A stretch of 16,878 bases of DNA from Myxococcales bacterium (GTDB taxonomy: Bacteria; Desulfobacterota_B; Binatia; UBA1149; SPBQ01). The notes under the pieces were generated by a model that saw only the letters and a program-made list of their open reading frames with translations, made no database searches and was not told the DNA's origin. The DNA lies in contig SPBQ01000007.1 of NCBI GenBank assembly GCA_004525875.1, forward strand, positions 1 through 16,878, written 5' to 3'. Both the position numbers and the translations under genes were made by a program. Below, piece after piece: positions 1 through 9,400 of the stretch (the stretch's first letter is position 1; the number at the start of each line of letters is the position of its first letter).

Positions 1-516
1 CTCAACGTGATCCAGGGCGCGCGGCTCGGCGGTGCGGCCCGCATCATCGCCGTCGACATCTCTCCCGCCAAGCTCGAGTTGGCTGCGACGTTCGGCGCCA
101 CGGACGCTGTCGATGCGAGCGATGTGCCGGACGTCGCCGAGGCGATCCGCACGCTCACCGACGGGCTCGGCGTCGACTATGCGTTCGAGGTCATCGGCAA
201 GCCCGCGACCATCGCGCAGGCGTTCGCTGCCGCCAAGCGTGGCGGCAAGGCCGTGGTCGTGGGTGCAACCGGCTTCGCGGATATGGTAACGGTTCCGGGG
301 CTGTCGTTCTGTCTCGAGGAAAAATCGTTGATCGGCTCGCTGTACGGCTCGGCAACCGTCACGCGAGACATGCCCGCGCTCGTCGATCTGTACATGCGCG
401 GCAAACTGATGCTCGATGAGTTGGTGTCGCGCCGCATCGCTCTTGATGAGGTCAACGACGCATTCCGGGCGATGGAAGCCGGTGAGGTGGCGCGCAGCGT
501 TATCGTCTACGACTGA
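1..516 (+). CDS. Zn-dependent (MDR) alcohol dehydrogenase, C-terminal part, truncated by window edge
   Basis: The reading frame is open from base 1 to a TGA at 514-516, leaving 171 codons of what is usually a protein of about 360-380 residues. The visible part is the NAD(P)-binding Rossmann half and C-terminal tail of a medium-chain alcohol dehydrogenase. It starts just after the expected glycine-rich turn, and the segment ARIIAVDISPAKLELAATFG has an Asp at the end of the second beta strand, which usually means NAD rather than NADP preference. It is followed by the GATDAVD segment, a VDYAFEVIG strand, GGKAVVVG, and a tail ending AGEVARSVIVYD. The catalytic zinc ligands lie in the missing N-terminal half, so zinc binding is inferred from the family. 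The substrate cannot be told. A 152-bp gap separates it from the next gene on the same strand. Confidence 0.88.
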   Translation, partial: LNVIQGARLGGAARIIAVDISPAKLELAATFGATDAVDASDVPDVAEAIRTLTDGLGVDYAFEVIGKPATIAQAFAAAKRGGKAVVVGATGFADMVTVPGLSFCLEEKSLIGSLYGSATVTRDMPALVDLYMRGKLMLDELVSRRIALDEVNDAFRAMEAGEVARSVIVYD

Positions 517-620
517 TCGGGCGTCGACGACGCGTGCATGTACGGATCACGCTCCACTGGCAGCGCCCCCCGAACGGGTTTCGGAGTAAGGTGGGAACGA
601 CCGGTGCTGGCAGCGTGCTC

Positions 621-650
621 TTGTGTGGCCGTCAGACCGATTCCTACAAT
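621..650 (+). promoter_or_regulatory. Possible sigma70-type promoter for the first RND operon
   Basis: TTGTGT at 621-626 and TACAAT at 645-650 are separated by 18 bp. The -10 matches the consensus at five of six positions and the -35 at about half. It is one of the few AT-richer spots in the 517-668 gap. If used, transcription would begin only about a dozen bases before the ATG at 669, giving a very short leader. This is a pattern match by eye only. Confidence 0.3.
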
Positions 651-668
651 GGCTTGTTGAGCAAGCCG

Positions 669-1874
669 ATGGACCCCGCCACCAGAAGCCCAGGACGAAA
701 GTCGCGCAGGCATCGGAGCGTGCTGCTAACGGCGACGGTCCTGCTCGCGACGGTCAGCTCGTTGAGCGCGTGCCGTGAGCAGAACACATTCGCACCGCCT
801 CCCCCTCCGGGAGTCACCGTCAGCACGCCGGTGGTACGGCCGATGACCGATTACCTGGAGTTCACGGGCAGGACCGCGGCCGTGAATACCGTACAGCTGC
901 GCGCTCGCGTAGCCGGCTACATCGAGGAGGTTCTGTTCCAGGACGGCGACCGCGTCTCCGCGAATCAACTTCTCTTCCGGATCGATCCGGATGTCTATGA
1001 GGCCGAGGCGAAGCGTGCGGAAGGTCTCCTGCAGGCGAGCTGGGCGGCCTACGGGCTCGCGAAGGTCGAGCTGGCGAAGTTCACGCAGGCGGCCGAGACC
1101 AACGCGGTCTCGCAGATCGAGCTCGAGCGGCACCGCTTCGAGCACGACGGGGCCGAGGCTCGCGTGCTGACAGCCGAGGCTGAATTCGAGCGGGCTCAGC
1201 TGGACCTCGAGTACACGGAGGTGAGAGCACCGTTTGATGGCCGCATCGACCGGCGGCTGGTGGACGTGGGCAATCTCGTCGGCGCCGGGGAGCAGACCGT
1301 TCTTGCGGAGATCAATCAGATCGATCCAATCTATGCCTACTTCACGATCAGCGAGCACGACCTGCTGAGGGCGGAGGATGTCGCGCGCGAGTCCAGCGAA
1401 GGCGTGGCCGGGCACAAGCGTCCGGTGACGATGCGGCTGGCCGACGAGGACGCCTTCGGCCATCAGGGTCACCTGGACTTCGCCTCGATCAGCCTCGACC
1501 CCGCCACCGGCACCTTGCTGCTTCGGGCCACGTTCCCGAACCCCAACCTCGCCATCTTGCCCGGTATGTTCGCGCAGCTGCGTGCCCCCGTGGGTGAGCG
1601 CGACCGGGCGCTGCTGGTGGCACAGTCTGCCGTGGGTGGAGATCAGCTTGGCGAGTACATCCTCGTTGTGAACGACGACAACGTCGTCGAGCGCCGCAGC
1701 GTCACCGGCGGCGCCGTGGTGGACGGAATGCGCGTGATCGGGGACGGGCTCAGCGGCAACGAGAGAGTGATCGTCAAGGGTCTGCAGCGGGCCATTCCGG
1801 GTCGCGAGGTACGGCCCGAGCACGAGGACCAAGCGATTCGCACGAGTGGGGCCGCCGGGGATCCGAGCTCCTGA
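669..1874 (+). CDS. RND efflux periplasmic adaptor (membrane fusion) lipoprotein, MexA/AcrA type
   Basis: This is the periplasmic adaptor that links an inner-membrane RND pump to an outer-membrane channel. I chose ATG 669 (401 aa) over an in-frame ATG at 534 because it puts a proper export signal at the N-terminus: basic residues (KSRRHR), a hydrophobic stretch, then lipobox LSAC with Cys35, followed by a proline-rich spacer. No good Shine-Dalgarno sequence is visible; TTG 657 is a possible alternative. Next come the family hallmarks: TDYLEFTGRT, the lipoyl-like half motif with RVAGYIEEVLFQDGDRV, an alpha-hairpin rich in Ala, Glu and Arg (roughly residues 110-180), the second lipoyl half VRAPFDGRI, then the beta-barrel with IDPIYAYFTISEHDLL and the membrane-proximal domain. 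The permease gene starts 21 bp after the stop, so the two form an operon. Confidence 0.93.
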   Translation: MDPATRSPGRKSRRHRSVLLTATVLLATVSSLSACREQNTFAPPPPPGVTVSTPVVRPMTDYLEFTGRTAAVNTVQLRARVAGYIEEVLFQDGDRVSANQLLFRIDPDVYEAEAKRAEGLLQASWAAYGLAKVELAKFTQAAETNAVSQIELERHRFEHDGAEARVLTAEAEFERAQLDLEYTEVRAPFDGRIDRRLVDVGNLVGAGEQTVLAEINQIDPIYAYFTISEHDLLRAEDVARESSEGVAGHKRPVTMRLADEDAFGHQGHLDFASISLDPATGTLLLRATFPNPNLAILPGMFAQLRAPVGERDRALLVAQSAVGGDQLGEYILVVNDDNVVERRSVTGGAVVDGMRVIGDGLSGNERVIVKGLQRAIPGREVRPEHEDQAIRTSGAAGDPSS

Positions 1875-1895
1875 CGTCGCACGTCGATCTGCCGC

Positions 1896-4800
1896 ATGTC
1901 CACGTTCTTCATAGACCGTCCGATCTTCGCCAATGTCATCGCGATCGTGACGGTCATCGTGGGGCTGGTGTGTCTGTACCGACTTCCTGTCGCTCAGTAT
2001 CCCGAGATCGTACCACCCACGATCCAGGTGACGACCGTCTATCCCGGTGCCAGCGCGACCGTCGTCGCGGATACGGTCGGCGTACCGATCGAGCAAGCCG
2101 TGAACGGGGTCGAGGGTGCGCTGTACATGTCCTCGACCAGTGCGAGCGACGGCAGCTACACGCTGACAGTGACGTTCGCCGTCGGCACCGATCTCAATAC
2201 CGCGCTTTCCCTCGTACAGAACTACGTCAACAGTGCGTACGCGGCGCTCCCGGCCGTCGTCCAGTTCCAGGGAGTATCGGTCCGGAAGGTATCTACCAAT
2301 ATTCTGATGGTGGTCAGTCTGTATGGCGAGGATCTACACCTCGATGAGACCTACCTGTCGAACTACGCGATCATCAATCTGCGCAACCCGCTGGCTCGGC
2401 TGCCGGGAGTGGGCCAGGTCAGCGTCGTGGGCGCCGGCGCGTACAGTATGCGGGTATGGCTCGATCCGCACAGGCTTCAGCACCACGGCATCACGACGCT
2501 GGATGTCCAGAATGCGATTCGACAGCAGAACCGCCAGGCGATCACGGGCCAGCTGGGAGGCCCGCCCACCGACGATGAGCAGGTGTTCCAGTTAACGATC
2601 AACACGCTGGGGCGTCTATCCGAGGTCGAGCAGTTCGAGAACATCATCGTCAAGACCACGCAGGGAGCCGCGCCGCGAATCGTCCGGGTGAAGGATATCG
2701 CGCGCGTCGAGCTTAGCCAGCGCACGTACAGTAACTTCTCGACGCTCGGCCGTCGCGAGGCTGCGCACATCGCCGTCTACTCTCTGCCGGGAGCGAACGC
2801 GCTCGACGTCTCCGACCACGTACGTGAGGCGATGGCGGAGATGAGCGACACGTTCCCCCCGAGTGTTGCCTACGCGATTCGCTACGACACCACCCGGTTC
2901 GTGAAGGAGGCGATCGACGACGTCTTCCTGACGCTGCTCGAGGCGGGCGTCCTGGTTCTGATCGTCATCCTGCTGTTCCTGCAGAATCTGCGTGCGATGC
3001 TCGTACCGGCGACGACCGTACCGGTGACGATCATCGGTGCGTTCGCGGCGATGGCCGTGCTCGGCTTCAGCGTCAATCTCATGACGCTATTCGCGCTGAT
3101 CCTGGCGATCGCCATCGTCGTGGACGATGCCATCGTGATCGTCGAGAATGCCTCGCGGTACGTGGAGAAAGGCCTGTCGCCGCGCGACGCGACGATCCAG
3201 GCCATGGACGAGCTCACCGGCCCCGTCATCGGTATCACGCTGGTCCTCACCGCGGTGTTCCTGCCGGCCGCGTTCCTGCCGGGGATCGCCGGTCAGCTCT
3301 TCCGGCAGTTCGCGCTCGTCATCGCGTCGACGGCGGTCATCAGTGCGATCAATGCATTGACGCTCAAGCCCGCGCAGTGCGCGCTGTACCTGCGCTCACA
3401 GGGAGAGAAGCGCGAGAATCGACTCTATCGCGGCTTCAACGTGGTGTATGGTCTCCTCGAGGACGCGTATATCCGCGTCGTTCAATGGATGGTCGGGCGG
3501 CCGCGGTCGATGGCGGTTCTCTTCTTCGCGATCATCGGTGTCGCCGCGTGGCAGTTCGTGGAACTGCCGACCGGCTTCCTGCCGGCAGAAGATCAAGGCT
3601 ACGCGATCGTGGCGGTCCGCCTTCCCGACGCCGCCGCACAGCCGCGGGTGCGTGCCGTGGCCAAGCAGATCGATGCCATTCTTGATCGCAGCGCAGGGGT
3701 CCAGGACTGGCTGACGATCGGAGGCTTCTCGGTTCTCGACGGCGCCAACGTCAGCTCCAGCCTCACCACCTTCGTGGTCTACGATGACTGGAGCGTTCGC
3801 GGCAGTAGTCTCACGCAAGAGGAGATCATCGGCACCCTGCAGACCGAGCTCGCAGCGATTCAGGAAGCGAGCATCTTCGTCATCGCGCCGTCACCGATTC
3901 CCGGGCTCGGGCAGTCAGGCGGCTTCCAGATGATGGTCGAGGACCGCGCGAGCCGTGGCCTGGCAAGCCTCGAGCAGTCGACGCATGAACTCGTTCACGT
4001 TGCACGGACGCAGACCGGTGTTCAGGGGCTGGCGACGACGTTCAGTGCGAGCAGCCCGCAGCTCTATCTCGACATCGATCGGACGAAAGTCGAATCGCTC
4101 GGCATCGTCCTCGGCGATGTATTCGCGACGCTGCAGGGCTATCTGGGCTCGGCGTACGTGAACCTCTTCAATAAGTATAATCAGGTCTTCCAGGTCTACG
4201 TGCAGGCCGACGCCTCACACCGCCGGGAGCAGACCGACATCGAGAGTCTGTACGTACGCAACGGGCAAGGCGAGATGGTCCCGCTCGGTACGCTGCTCGA
4301 CGTGCGAAGGACGGTGGGCGCCGAGCTGGTGAGCCGCTACAATCTCTACCCGGCGGCAGCCGTGTACGGCCGCGCCGCGCCTGGGTTCAGCTCAGGGCAG
4401 GCGTTGTCACTGATGGATCAGGTGGCCGCGGATACGCTTCCCGAAGGCATCGCACATGACTGGACGGCCACGGCGTATCAAGAGTCGCGTGTTGGCAACC
4501 AGCCCTACTTCATCTACGCGCTTTCGATCGTCCTGGTCTATCTCGTGCTGGCGGCGCAGTACGAGAGCTGGTTCAGCCCGGCTGCCGTGATCCTGGTGGT
4601 GCCGATGGCGCTGGTCGGGGTTCTGCTGGCGCTTCTCGCGCGCGGCTATGACAACAACCTATACACCCAGGTGGGTCTGGTGCTGATGATTGCACTCGCC
4701 AGCAAGAACGCGATCCTGGTCGTCGAGTTCGCCCGTGATCTGCAGACCGAGGGTCGGTCCGTGACCGAAGCCGCCGTCGAAGCCACCCGGCGCCGCTTCC

Positions 4801-5012
4801 GACCGATCGTGATGACATCGTTCGCGTTCATCCTGGGCGTTGTGCCCCTGCTCAGCGCGAGCGGCGCCGGCGCGGCGAGCCAGCGAGCGCTCGGGACGGT
4901 CGTGTTCGGCGGTATGCTATCGTCGACGTTGCTGGCCATTCCTTTCGTGCCGGTGTTCTACGTCCTGACCGAGCAGCTAGCGGCCCGGATCGCTCGGCGC
5001 TCGCCGACCTGA
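1896..5012 (+). CDS. RND multidrug efflux permease, HAE-1 family (AcrB/MexB type)
   Basis: This is the inner-membrane proton/drug antiporter of a tripartite pump, 1038 aa against 1049 for AcrB, so full length. The N-terminus, STFFIDRPIFANVIAIV, and the following LPVAQYPEIVPPTI are the classic HAE-1 opening. The proton-relay residues are present: the TM4 pair Asp410-Asp411 in IVVDDAIVIVEN, and Lys937 in TM10 in LASKNAILVVEFARD. Two large periplasmic loops interrupt 12 predicted membrane segments. The second half contains the GFLPAEDQG motif. ATG 1896 has no strong ribosome site; translation may be coupled to the adaptor 21 bp upstream. No outer-membrane channel gene follows, and the downstream gene is an oxygenase. 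Substrates cannot be read from the sequence. Confidence 0.96.
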   Translation: MSTFFIDRPIFANVIAIVTVIVGLVCLYRLPVAQYPEIVPPTIQVTTVYPGASATVVADTVGVPIEQAVNGVEGALYMSSTSASDGSYTLTVTFAVGTDLNTALSLVQNYVNSAYAALPAVVQFQGVSVRKVSTNILMVVSLYGEDLHLDETYLSNYAIINLRNPLARLPGVGQVSVVGAGAYSMRVWLDPHRLQHHGITTLDVQNAIRQQNRQAITGQLGGPPTDDEQVFQLTINTLGRLSEVEQFENIIVKTTQGAAPRIVRVKDIARVELSQRTYSNFSTLGRREAAHIAVYSLPGANALDVSDHVREAMAEMSDTFPPSVAYAIRYDTTRFVKEAIDDVFLTLLEAGVLVLIVILLFLQNLRAMLVPATTVPVTIIGAFAAMAVLGFSVNLMTLFALILAIAIVVDDAIVIVENASRYVEKGLSPRDATIQAMDELTGPVIGITLVLTAVFLPAAFLPGIAGQLFRQFALVIASTAVISAINALTLKPAQCALYLRSQGEKRENRLYRGFNVVYGLLEDAYIRVVQWMVGRPRSMAVLFFAIIGVAAWQFVELPTGFLPAEDQGYAIVAVRLPDAAAQPRVRAVAKQIDAILDRSAGVQDWLTIGGFSVLDGANVSSSLTTFVVYDDWSVRGSSLTQEEIIGTLQTELAAIQEASIFVIAPSPIPGLGQSGGFQMMVEDRASRGLASLEQSTHELVHVARTQTGVQGLATTFSASSPQLYLDIDRTKVESLGIVLGDVFATLQGYLGSAYVNLFNKYNQVFQVYVQADASHRREQTDIESLYVRNGQGEMVPLGTLLDVRRTVGAELVSRYNLYPAAAVYGRAAPGFSSGQALSLMDQVAADTLPEGIAHDWTATAYQESRVGNQPYFIYALSIVLVYLVLAAQYESWFSPAAVILVVPMALVGVLLALLARGYDNNLYTQVGLVLMIALASKNAILVVEFARDLQTEGRSVTEAAVEATRRRFRPIVMTSFAFILGVVPLLSASGAGAASQRALGTVVFGGMLSSTLLAIPFVPVFYVLTEQLAARIARRSPT

Positions 5013-5127
5013 GCGTTCGCGGGCGCATCGCTGGCCTTGCAGCGGCCTCGTCGATGCTGGTGAATCGCCGCGTCGCCGCCGAATGCGCGTTGGAGGGAGG
5101 CGCTGAGCCGCTGCGAGAGAGGGAGTT

Positions 5128-6315
5128 CTGACCACCAAGTCATCAGCTGCGCGTTCGCCGTCCCGGCCGGATCGACTGACAGCCGAAGCGATCGCAGCCT
5201 CGCGTCTGCCCGAGGGGCAGGCCTTCTCGCTAGGGGCCGAGGCTTACACGTCGCCGGAGGTCTACCGGGCCGAGATCGATCGCATCATTCTCAAGGAGTG
5301 GCTCTGCGTCGGTCGAATCGATCAGGTTCCGAACACGAACGACTACTTCTCGATCGACCTGCTGGATCGACGCTTGCTCGTGGTACGCGGCGAGGACGGT
5401 GGGGTGCGTGTGCTGTCGCGCGTGTGTGCGCACCGCGCGGCGGATATAGGTGCGGGTCGCGGCAACGCGAAGACCTTTCGCTGCCCGTATCACTCCTGGA
5501 CCTATCGCAACGATGGCACGCTCACCGGTGCGCCGCTGATGAGCGACGTCGAGGGGTGTCACAAGCGCGACTATCCGCTGCCGCACATTCGTAACGAGAT
5601 CTGGGAGGGCTGGATCTTCGTCAACTTCGATGAAGACGGCGAGCCGCTCGCGCCGCGCATGGCACCCGATTCCGAGATGCTGGCAGAGTACGGCGTGGGC
5701 GATCTGGTTGCGGTCGAGATCGACACTTACGATTCGCCGTTCAACTGGAAGGTGTTGGTGGAGAACTTCATGGAGTCCTACCATCACATCGCCATCCATC
5801 GCTACACCCTGGAGCCGATCTGGCCGGGCGACGCGGCGTACGTGCCGGACAACACCGACCCCTGGTCGCTGCTGGCGATGCCGGGCAACGGTACGGGGCT
5901 GGCGGGCGGCTTGCCCGCGACCGGCGAGCGGTTTCAGGACTGGCAGAAGACGGCGCTGATCGCCGGCGTCGTGTGGCCGACTCACCTGTTCGCCCCGTCG
6001 AGCGATGCGACTGCCTGGTATCACATCCTTCCGCATTCCTACGATCGCTTCACATTGCGCATCTACGCCTGCTATCCGCGCGCGACGCTCGAGGATCCGA
6101 AGCTGGCCGAGAAGGTTGCCGGTCGCGGCGAGCTCGTGAAGATCGTTCACGCTCAGGACATCCACGCTTGCGAGCTCGCCTGGGCGGGTCTCACCTCCGG
6201 CCTGGCGCGACCCCGACGCCTGCACCGACTGGAGCGATCGATCTGGCAGCAGAACCGGTGGTGGCTCGACCGCATGGAAGGTGCGATCGGTCAACGCGCG
6301 GCACATCGCGCCTGA
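5128..6315 (+). CDS. Rieske non-haem iron oxygenase, alpha (catalytic) subunit; start uncertain
   Basis: This enzyme type activates O2 to hydroxylate or demethylate an organic substrate. Numbering from CTG 5128 gives 395 aa. The Rieske [2Fe-2S] site is C-x-H-x16-C-x2-H: Cys100, His102, Cys119, His122. The mononuclear iron site is His219, His224 (H-x4-H in ESYHHIAIH) and probably Asp344 in the AQDIHACE segment. The residue expected to bridge the two metal centres is Glu216 rather than Asp, as in carnitine-oxygenase (CntA)-like enzymes. The frame is open from a TGA at 5104 but holds no ATG, GTG or TTG until TTG 5374. That late start would delete the conserved AYTSPEVYRAEIDR and KEWLCVGRI segments. 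CTG 5128, just after AGGGAG, gives the expected N-terminal length. No ferredoxin or reductase gene is adjacent. The substrate is unknown; ring-hydroxylating, choline- or carnitine-like roles are all possible. Confidence 0.85.
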   Translation: MTTKSSAARSPSRPDRLTAEAIAASRLPEGQAFSLGAEAYTSPEVYRAEIDRIILKEWLCVGRIDQVPNTNDYFSIDLLDRRLLVVRGEDGGVRVLSRVCAHRAADIGAGRGNAKTFRCPYHSWTYRNDGTLTGAPLMSDVEGCHKRDYPLPHIRNEIWEGWIFVNFDEDGEPLAPRMAPDSEMLAEYGVGDLVAVEIDTYDSPFNWKVLVENFMESYHHIAIHRYTLEPIWPGDAAYVPDNTDPWSLLAMPGNGTGLAGGLPATGERFQDWQKTALIAGVVWPTHLFAPSSDATAWYHILPHSYDRFTLRIYACYPRATLEDPKLAEKVAGRGELVKIVHAQDIHACELAWAGLTSGLARPRRLHRLERSIWQQNRWWLDRMEGAIGQRAAHRA

Positions 6316-6319
6316 AGCA

Positions 6320-6343
6320 CGAACGTCGGGTGCGGGACGTTCG
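6320..6343 (+). terminator. Hairpin just after the Rieske oxygenase stop
   Basis: CGAACGTC (6320-6327) and GACGTTCG (6336-6343) form a perfect 8-bp stem with an 8-base loop, starting 4 bases after the TGA at 6313-6315. There is no T-run after it, so it is not a textbook intrinsic terminator. It could still stabilise the 3' end or assist termination. Confidence 0.4.
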
Positions 6344-6379
6344 ATCGCTAGTGGAGGCCCGGTCTCAGATCGCTCCTCG

Positions 6380-6400
6380 GTGCCGGTGCGACACCGGCAC
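6380..6400 (-). terminator. Perfect GC-rich hairpin at the end of the second RND operon
   Basis: GTGCCGGTG (6380-6388), loop CGA, and CACCGGCAC (6392-6400) form a perfect 9-bp stem. It sits 2 bp beyond the stop codon of the minus-strand permease (6403-6405) and between two converging genes, the usual place for a shared terminator. No T-tract follows on either strand, so the mechanism is uncertain. Confidence 0.55.
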
Positions 6401-6402
6401 GT

Positions 6403-9400
6403 TCAGGCTTGGCTGGACTCCCCCGCTTGCGGCTCTGCCTCGCCCTTGACGACGCTTTCGCCGAGTGCGCGCTCGCCGAACCCTTGCAGCAGCTTGAAGA
6501 ACACCGGCACGAATATGACGGTGGCCAGCGTCGCTACCAGCATGCCGCCGAACACAGCCGTGCCGACCGCCTGACGGCTGGCCGCGGCCGGCCCCGATGC
6601 CACGAGCAGCGGGAACGTGCCGAACACGAACGAGATCGCCGTCATGAGCACGGGGCGGAAGCGCAGACGGGCGGCCGTCCTAGCGGCGTCGTCGATCTCC
6701 TTGCCGGCCGCGCGCTGCTCGCGCGCGAACTCCACGATGAGGATCGCCGTCTTGGAGGCCAGACCGATCAGCAGCACGACGCCGATCTGGGTGTAGACGT
6801 CGTTGGCCAGCCCGCGCATCATGAGCGCCACGACGACGCCGAGAATCGCGAACGGCACGGACATGACGATCGAGACGGGCGCCGTCCAGCTCTCGTACTG
6901 AGCGGCCAGCGTGAGGAACACCAGCATGAGCGCGAGCGCGAAGATCAGCGTTGCCTCGCCACCGACCTGCTTCTCCTGGTACGACATCGCCGTCCAGTCG
7001 TAGCTCATCGCGCTCGGCAGCTTCTGCGCAGCCATTTGCTCCATGAGATTCAGAGCGTCGCCCGAGCTGTAGCCGGGCGCGGCCTGGCCGTTGATCGCGG
7101 CCGACGGGTACATGTTGTAACGGCGCAGGAGTTGTGGCCCGAACGTATCGCTCACCTCGACGACGGCGCCGATCGGAACCATGCCGCCCTCGGCATTACG
7201 CACGTACAGGCGCTCGATGTCCTCCGGCCGCGAGCGGTACTTGGGCTCGGCCTGTACGCGCACCTGGTAGGTACGACCGAACTTGTTGAAGTCGTTGACG
7301 TATGCCGAGCCGAGGTAGGCCTGCAAGGTTCCGAAGATGTTGCCGAGCGGGACGCTCATCATCTTGGCCTGCGTGCGGTTGATGTCGACGAACAGTTGCG
7401 GAACGCTGGCGCGGAACGTCGTGTTCAGACCGACGAGTCCCAACTGGGCGTTGCCGTCGCGCACCATCTCCGTGGCGGTTTGCTGCAGGGCGGCCAGGCC
7501 GAGCCCACCGCGATCCTGCAGCTCCATCTGGAAGCCGCCGGCCGTGCCGAGCCCTACGATGGCCGGAGGCACGAAGACGAACGACACCGCCTCCTTGATC
7601 GTGCGGAACTGCGTACGCAGGTGCGTGAGAATCTCGTCCTGAGAGATGTCAGGTCGATCCTCCCACGGCTTCATCACGATGTAGATGGCGGCCGCGTTCG
7701 CGACATTGGCGTTGTCCAGTAACGAGTTGCCGCCGATCGATACCCATTCGGCCACACCCGGCGCCTCGCGCAGGATGTCCGAGACCTTCTCGATCACCTC
7801 CTGTGTACGCTCGCTCGAGGCACCATCGGGGAGCTGAACGCCGGCCAGCAGGTAGCCCTGGTCTTCCTCGGGGAGAAAGCCCGTCGGCAGCCGGCCGAAG
7901 CCGTAGCCGGTCGCGACCACCAGCGCTGCGAACGCGAGCATCGTCAGCGTCGTGCGACGCAGCACGACCTTGACTGCGCCGGCGTAGTAGCTCTCACCGA
8001 CCTCGAAGAACCGGTTGAAGCCCCGGAAGAATACATTCTTCTTGTCGGCGGGCACCGAGGGACGCAGGAGGATGCCGCACAGGGCGGGGCTCAATGTGAG
8101 CGCGTTGATCGAGCTGAAGACGGTCGCCGCCGAGATCGTCAGGCCGAACTGACGGTACAGCTCGCCCGTGATACCGGGTAGGAAGGCGGTCGGGACGAAC
8201 ACGGCCAGCAACACCAGCGTGGTGGCGATGACGGGGCCGGTCACCTCCTCCATCGCTCGAATGGCGGCGGCCTTCGGCGCCATTCCGCTCTCGTCGATGT
8301 GGCGTGCGGTGTTCTCGACGACGACGATGGCGTCGTCGACGACGATGCCGATCGCGAGCACCAGGCCGAACAGCGTGGTCAGGTTGACCGAGAACCCGAG
8401 TCCGGCCATGACGGCGAACGTGCCGATGAGCGAGACGGGGATCGTCACGCCGGGCACGATCGAGGCGCGCCAATCCTGGAGGAACACGTAGATGACGAGG
8501 AAGACCAGCGCCGCCGCCTGGAACAGCGTTACATAGACCTCGTGGATCGATTGGCGGACGAAGAGCGTGGTGTCGAAGGGGATCGCGTACTCGAGCCCCT
8601 CCGGGAAGTCCTTGCTCAGACGCTCCATCGTTTCGGTGACGGCATCGGCCACGTCGAGCGCATTCGCGCCGGGCAGCTGGTAGATCGCGAGCGCGCCGGC
8701 CGTGACGCCGGTGAGCTCCGAGGTGGTTTCGTAGCTCTGGGCGCCGAGCTCCACGCGCGCGACGTCGCCCACGCGGGTGACGCGGCCGTCCTCGCCCGTC
8801 TTGACGATGATGTTCTCGAACTGGACGACGTCCTCGAGCCGGCCGAGGGTGTTGATTGTGAGCTGGAAGTCGGTGCCGGCCGGCGCCGGCGGCTGGCCGA
8901 TCTGGCCCGCCGCGACCTGCACGTTCTGCTCGCTGATCGCGTCGACGACATCCTGCGCCGTCAGGTTCCGGCTCTGCAGCTTGTCGGGATTGAGCCAGAC
9001 GCGCATGCTGTAGTCGGTGCCGAAGATCTTGGCCTCGCCTACGCCGTAGATGCGCGAGAGCTCATCGCGCAGCCGTAAGGTCGCGTAGTTCCACAGATAC
9101 ACCTCATCGTAGCGTCCGTCCGGCGAGGTCAGCGTGACGAGCTGGATGATCGCCGTGGACTTCTTCTTGGTCGTGGCCCCCTGGCGCTTCACCTCGTCGG
9201 GCAGCTTTGCCATCGCGATCGCGACGCGGTTCTGGACAAGCACCGAGGCCATGTCGAGGTCGACACCGACCTCGAAGCTCACCGTGAGCGTGTAGCGCCC
9301 GTCGTTCGTCGAGGTCGACGACATGTAGATCATGCCCTCGACGCCGTTCACTTCCTGTTCGATCGGCGCCGCCACGGTCTCGGCGACGACGACGGCGTTG

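Noticed and set aside
521..533. GCGTC-GAC-GACGC mini-hairpin after the alcohol dehydrogenase, considered as a terminator
   Set aside because: Only a 5-bp stem with a 3-base loop and no T-run; such short stems are common by chance in GC-rich DNA.
534..668. N-terminal extension of the first adaptor from ATG 534
   Set aside because: It would put 45 unrelated residues before the lipoprotein signal; the signal fits a start at 669.
726..2096. 456-codon minus-strand open frame opposite the first RND adaptor
   Set aside because: It spans the adaptor, the intergenic gap and the permease start, has shadow-like composition and no recognisable family.
6409..7722. 437-codon plus-strand open frame opposite the second RND permease
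   Set aside because: The translation is very rich in Arg, His, Asp and Gln with no domain, and it lies entirely antisense to a permease with clear motifs; this is a typical GC-rich shadow frame.
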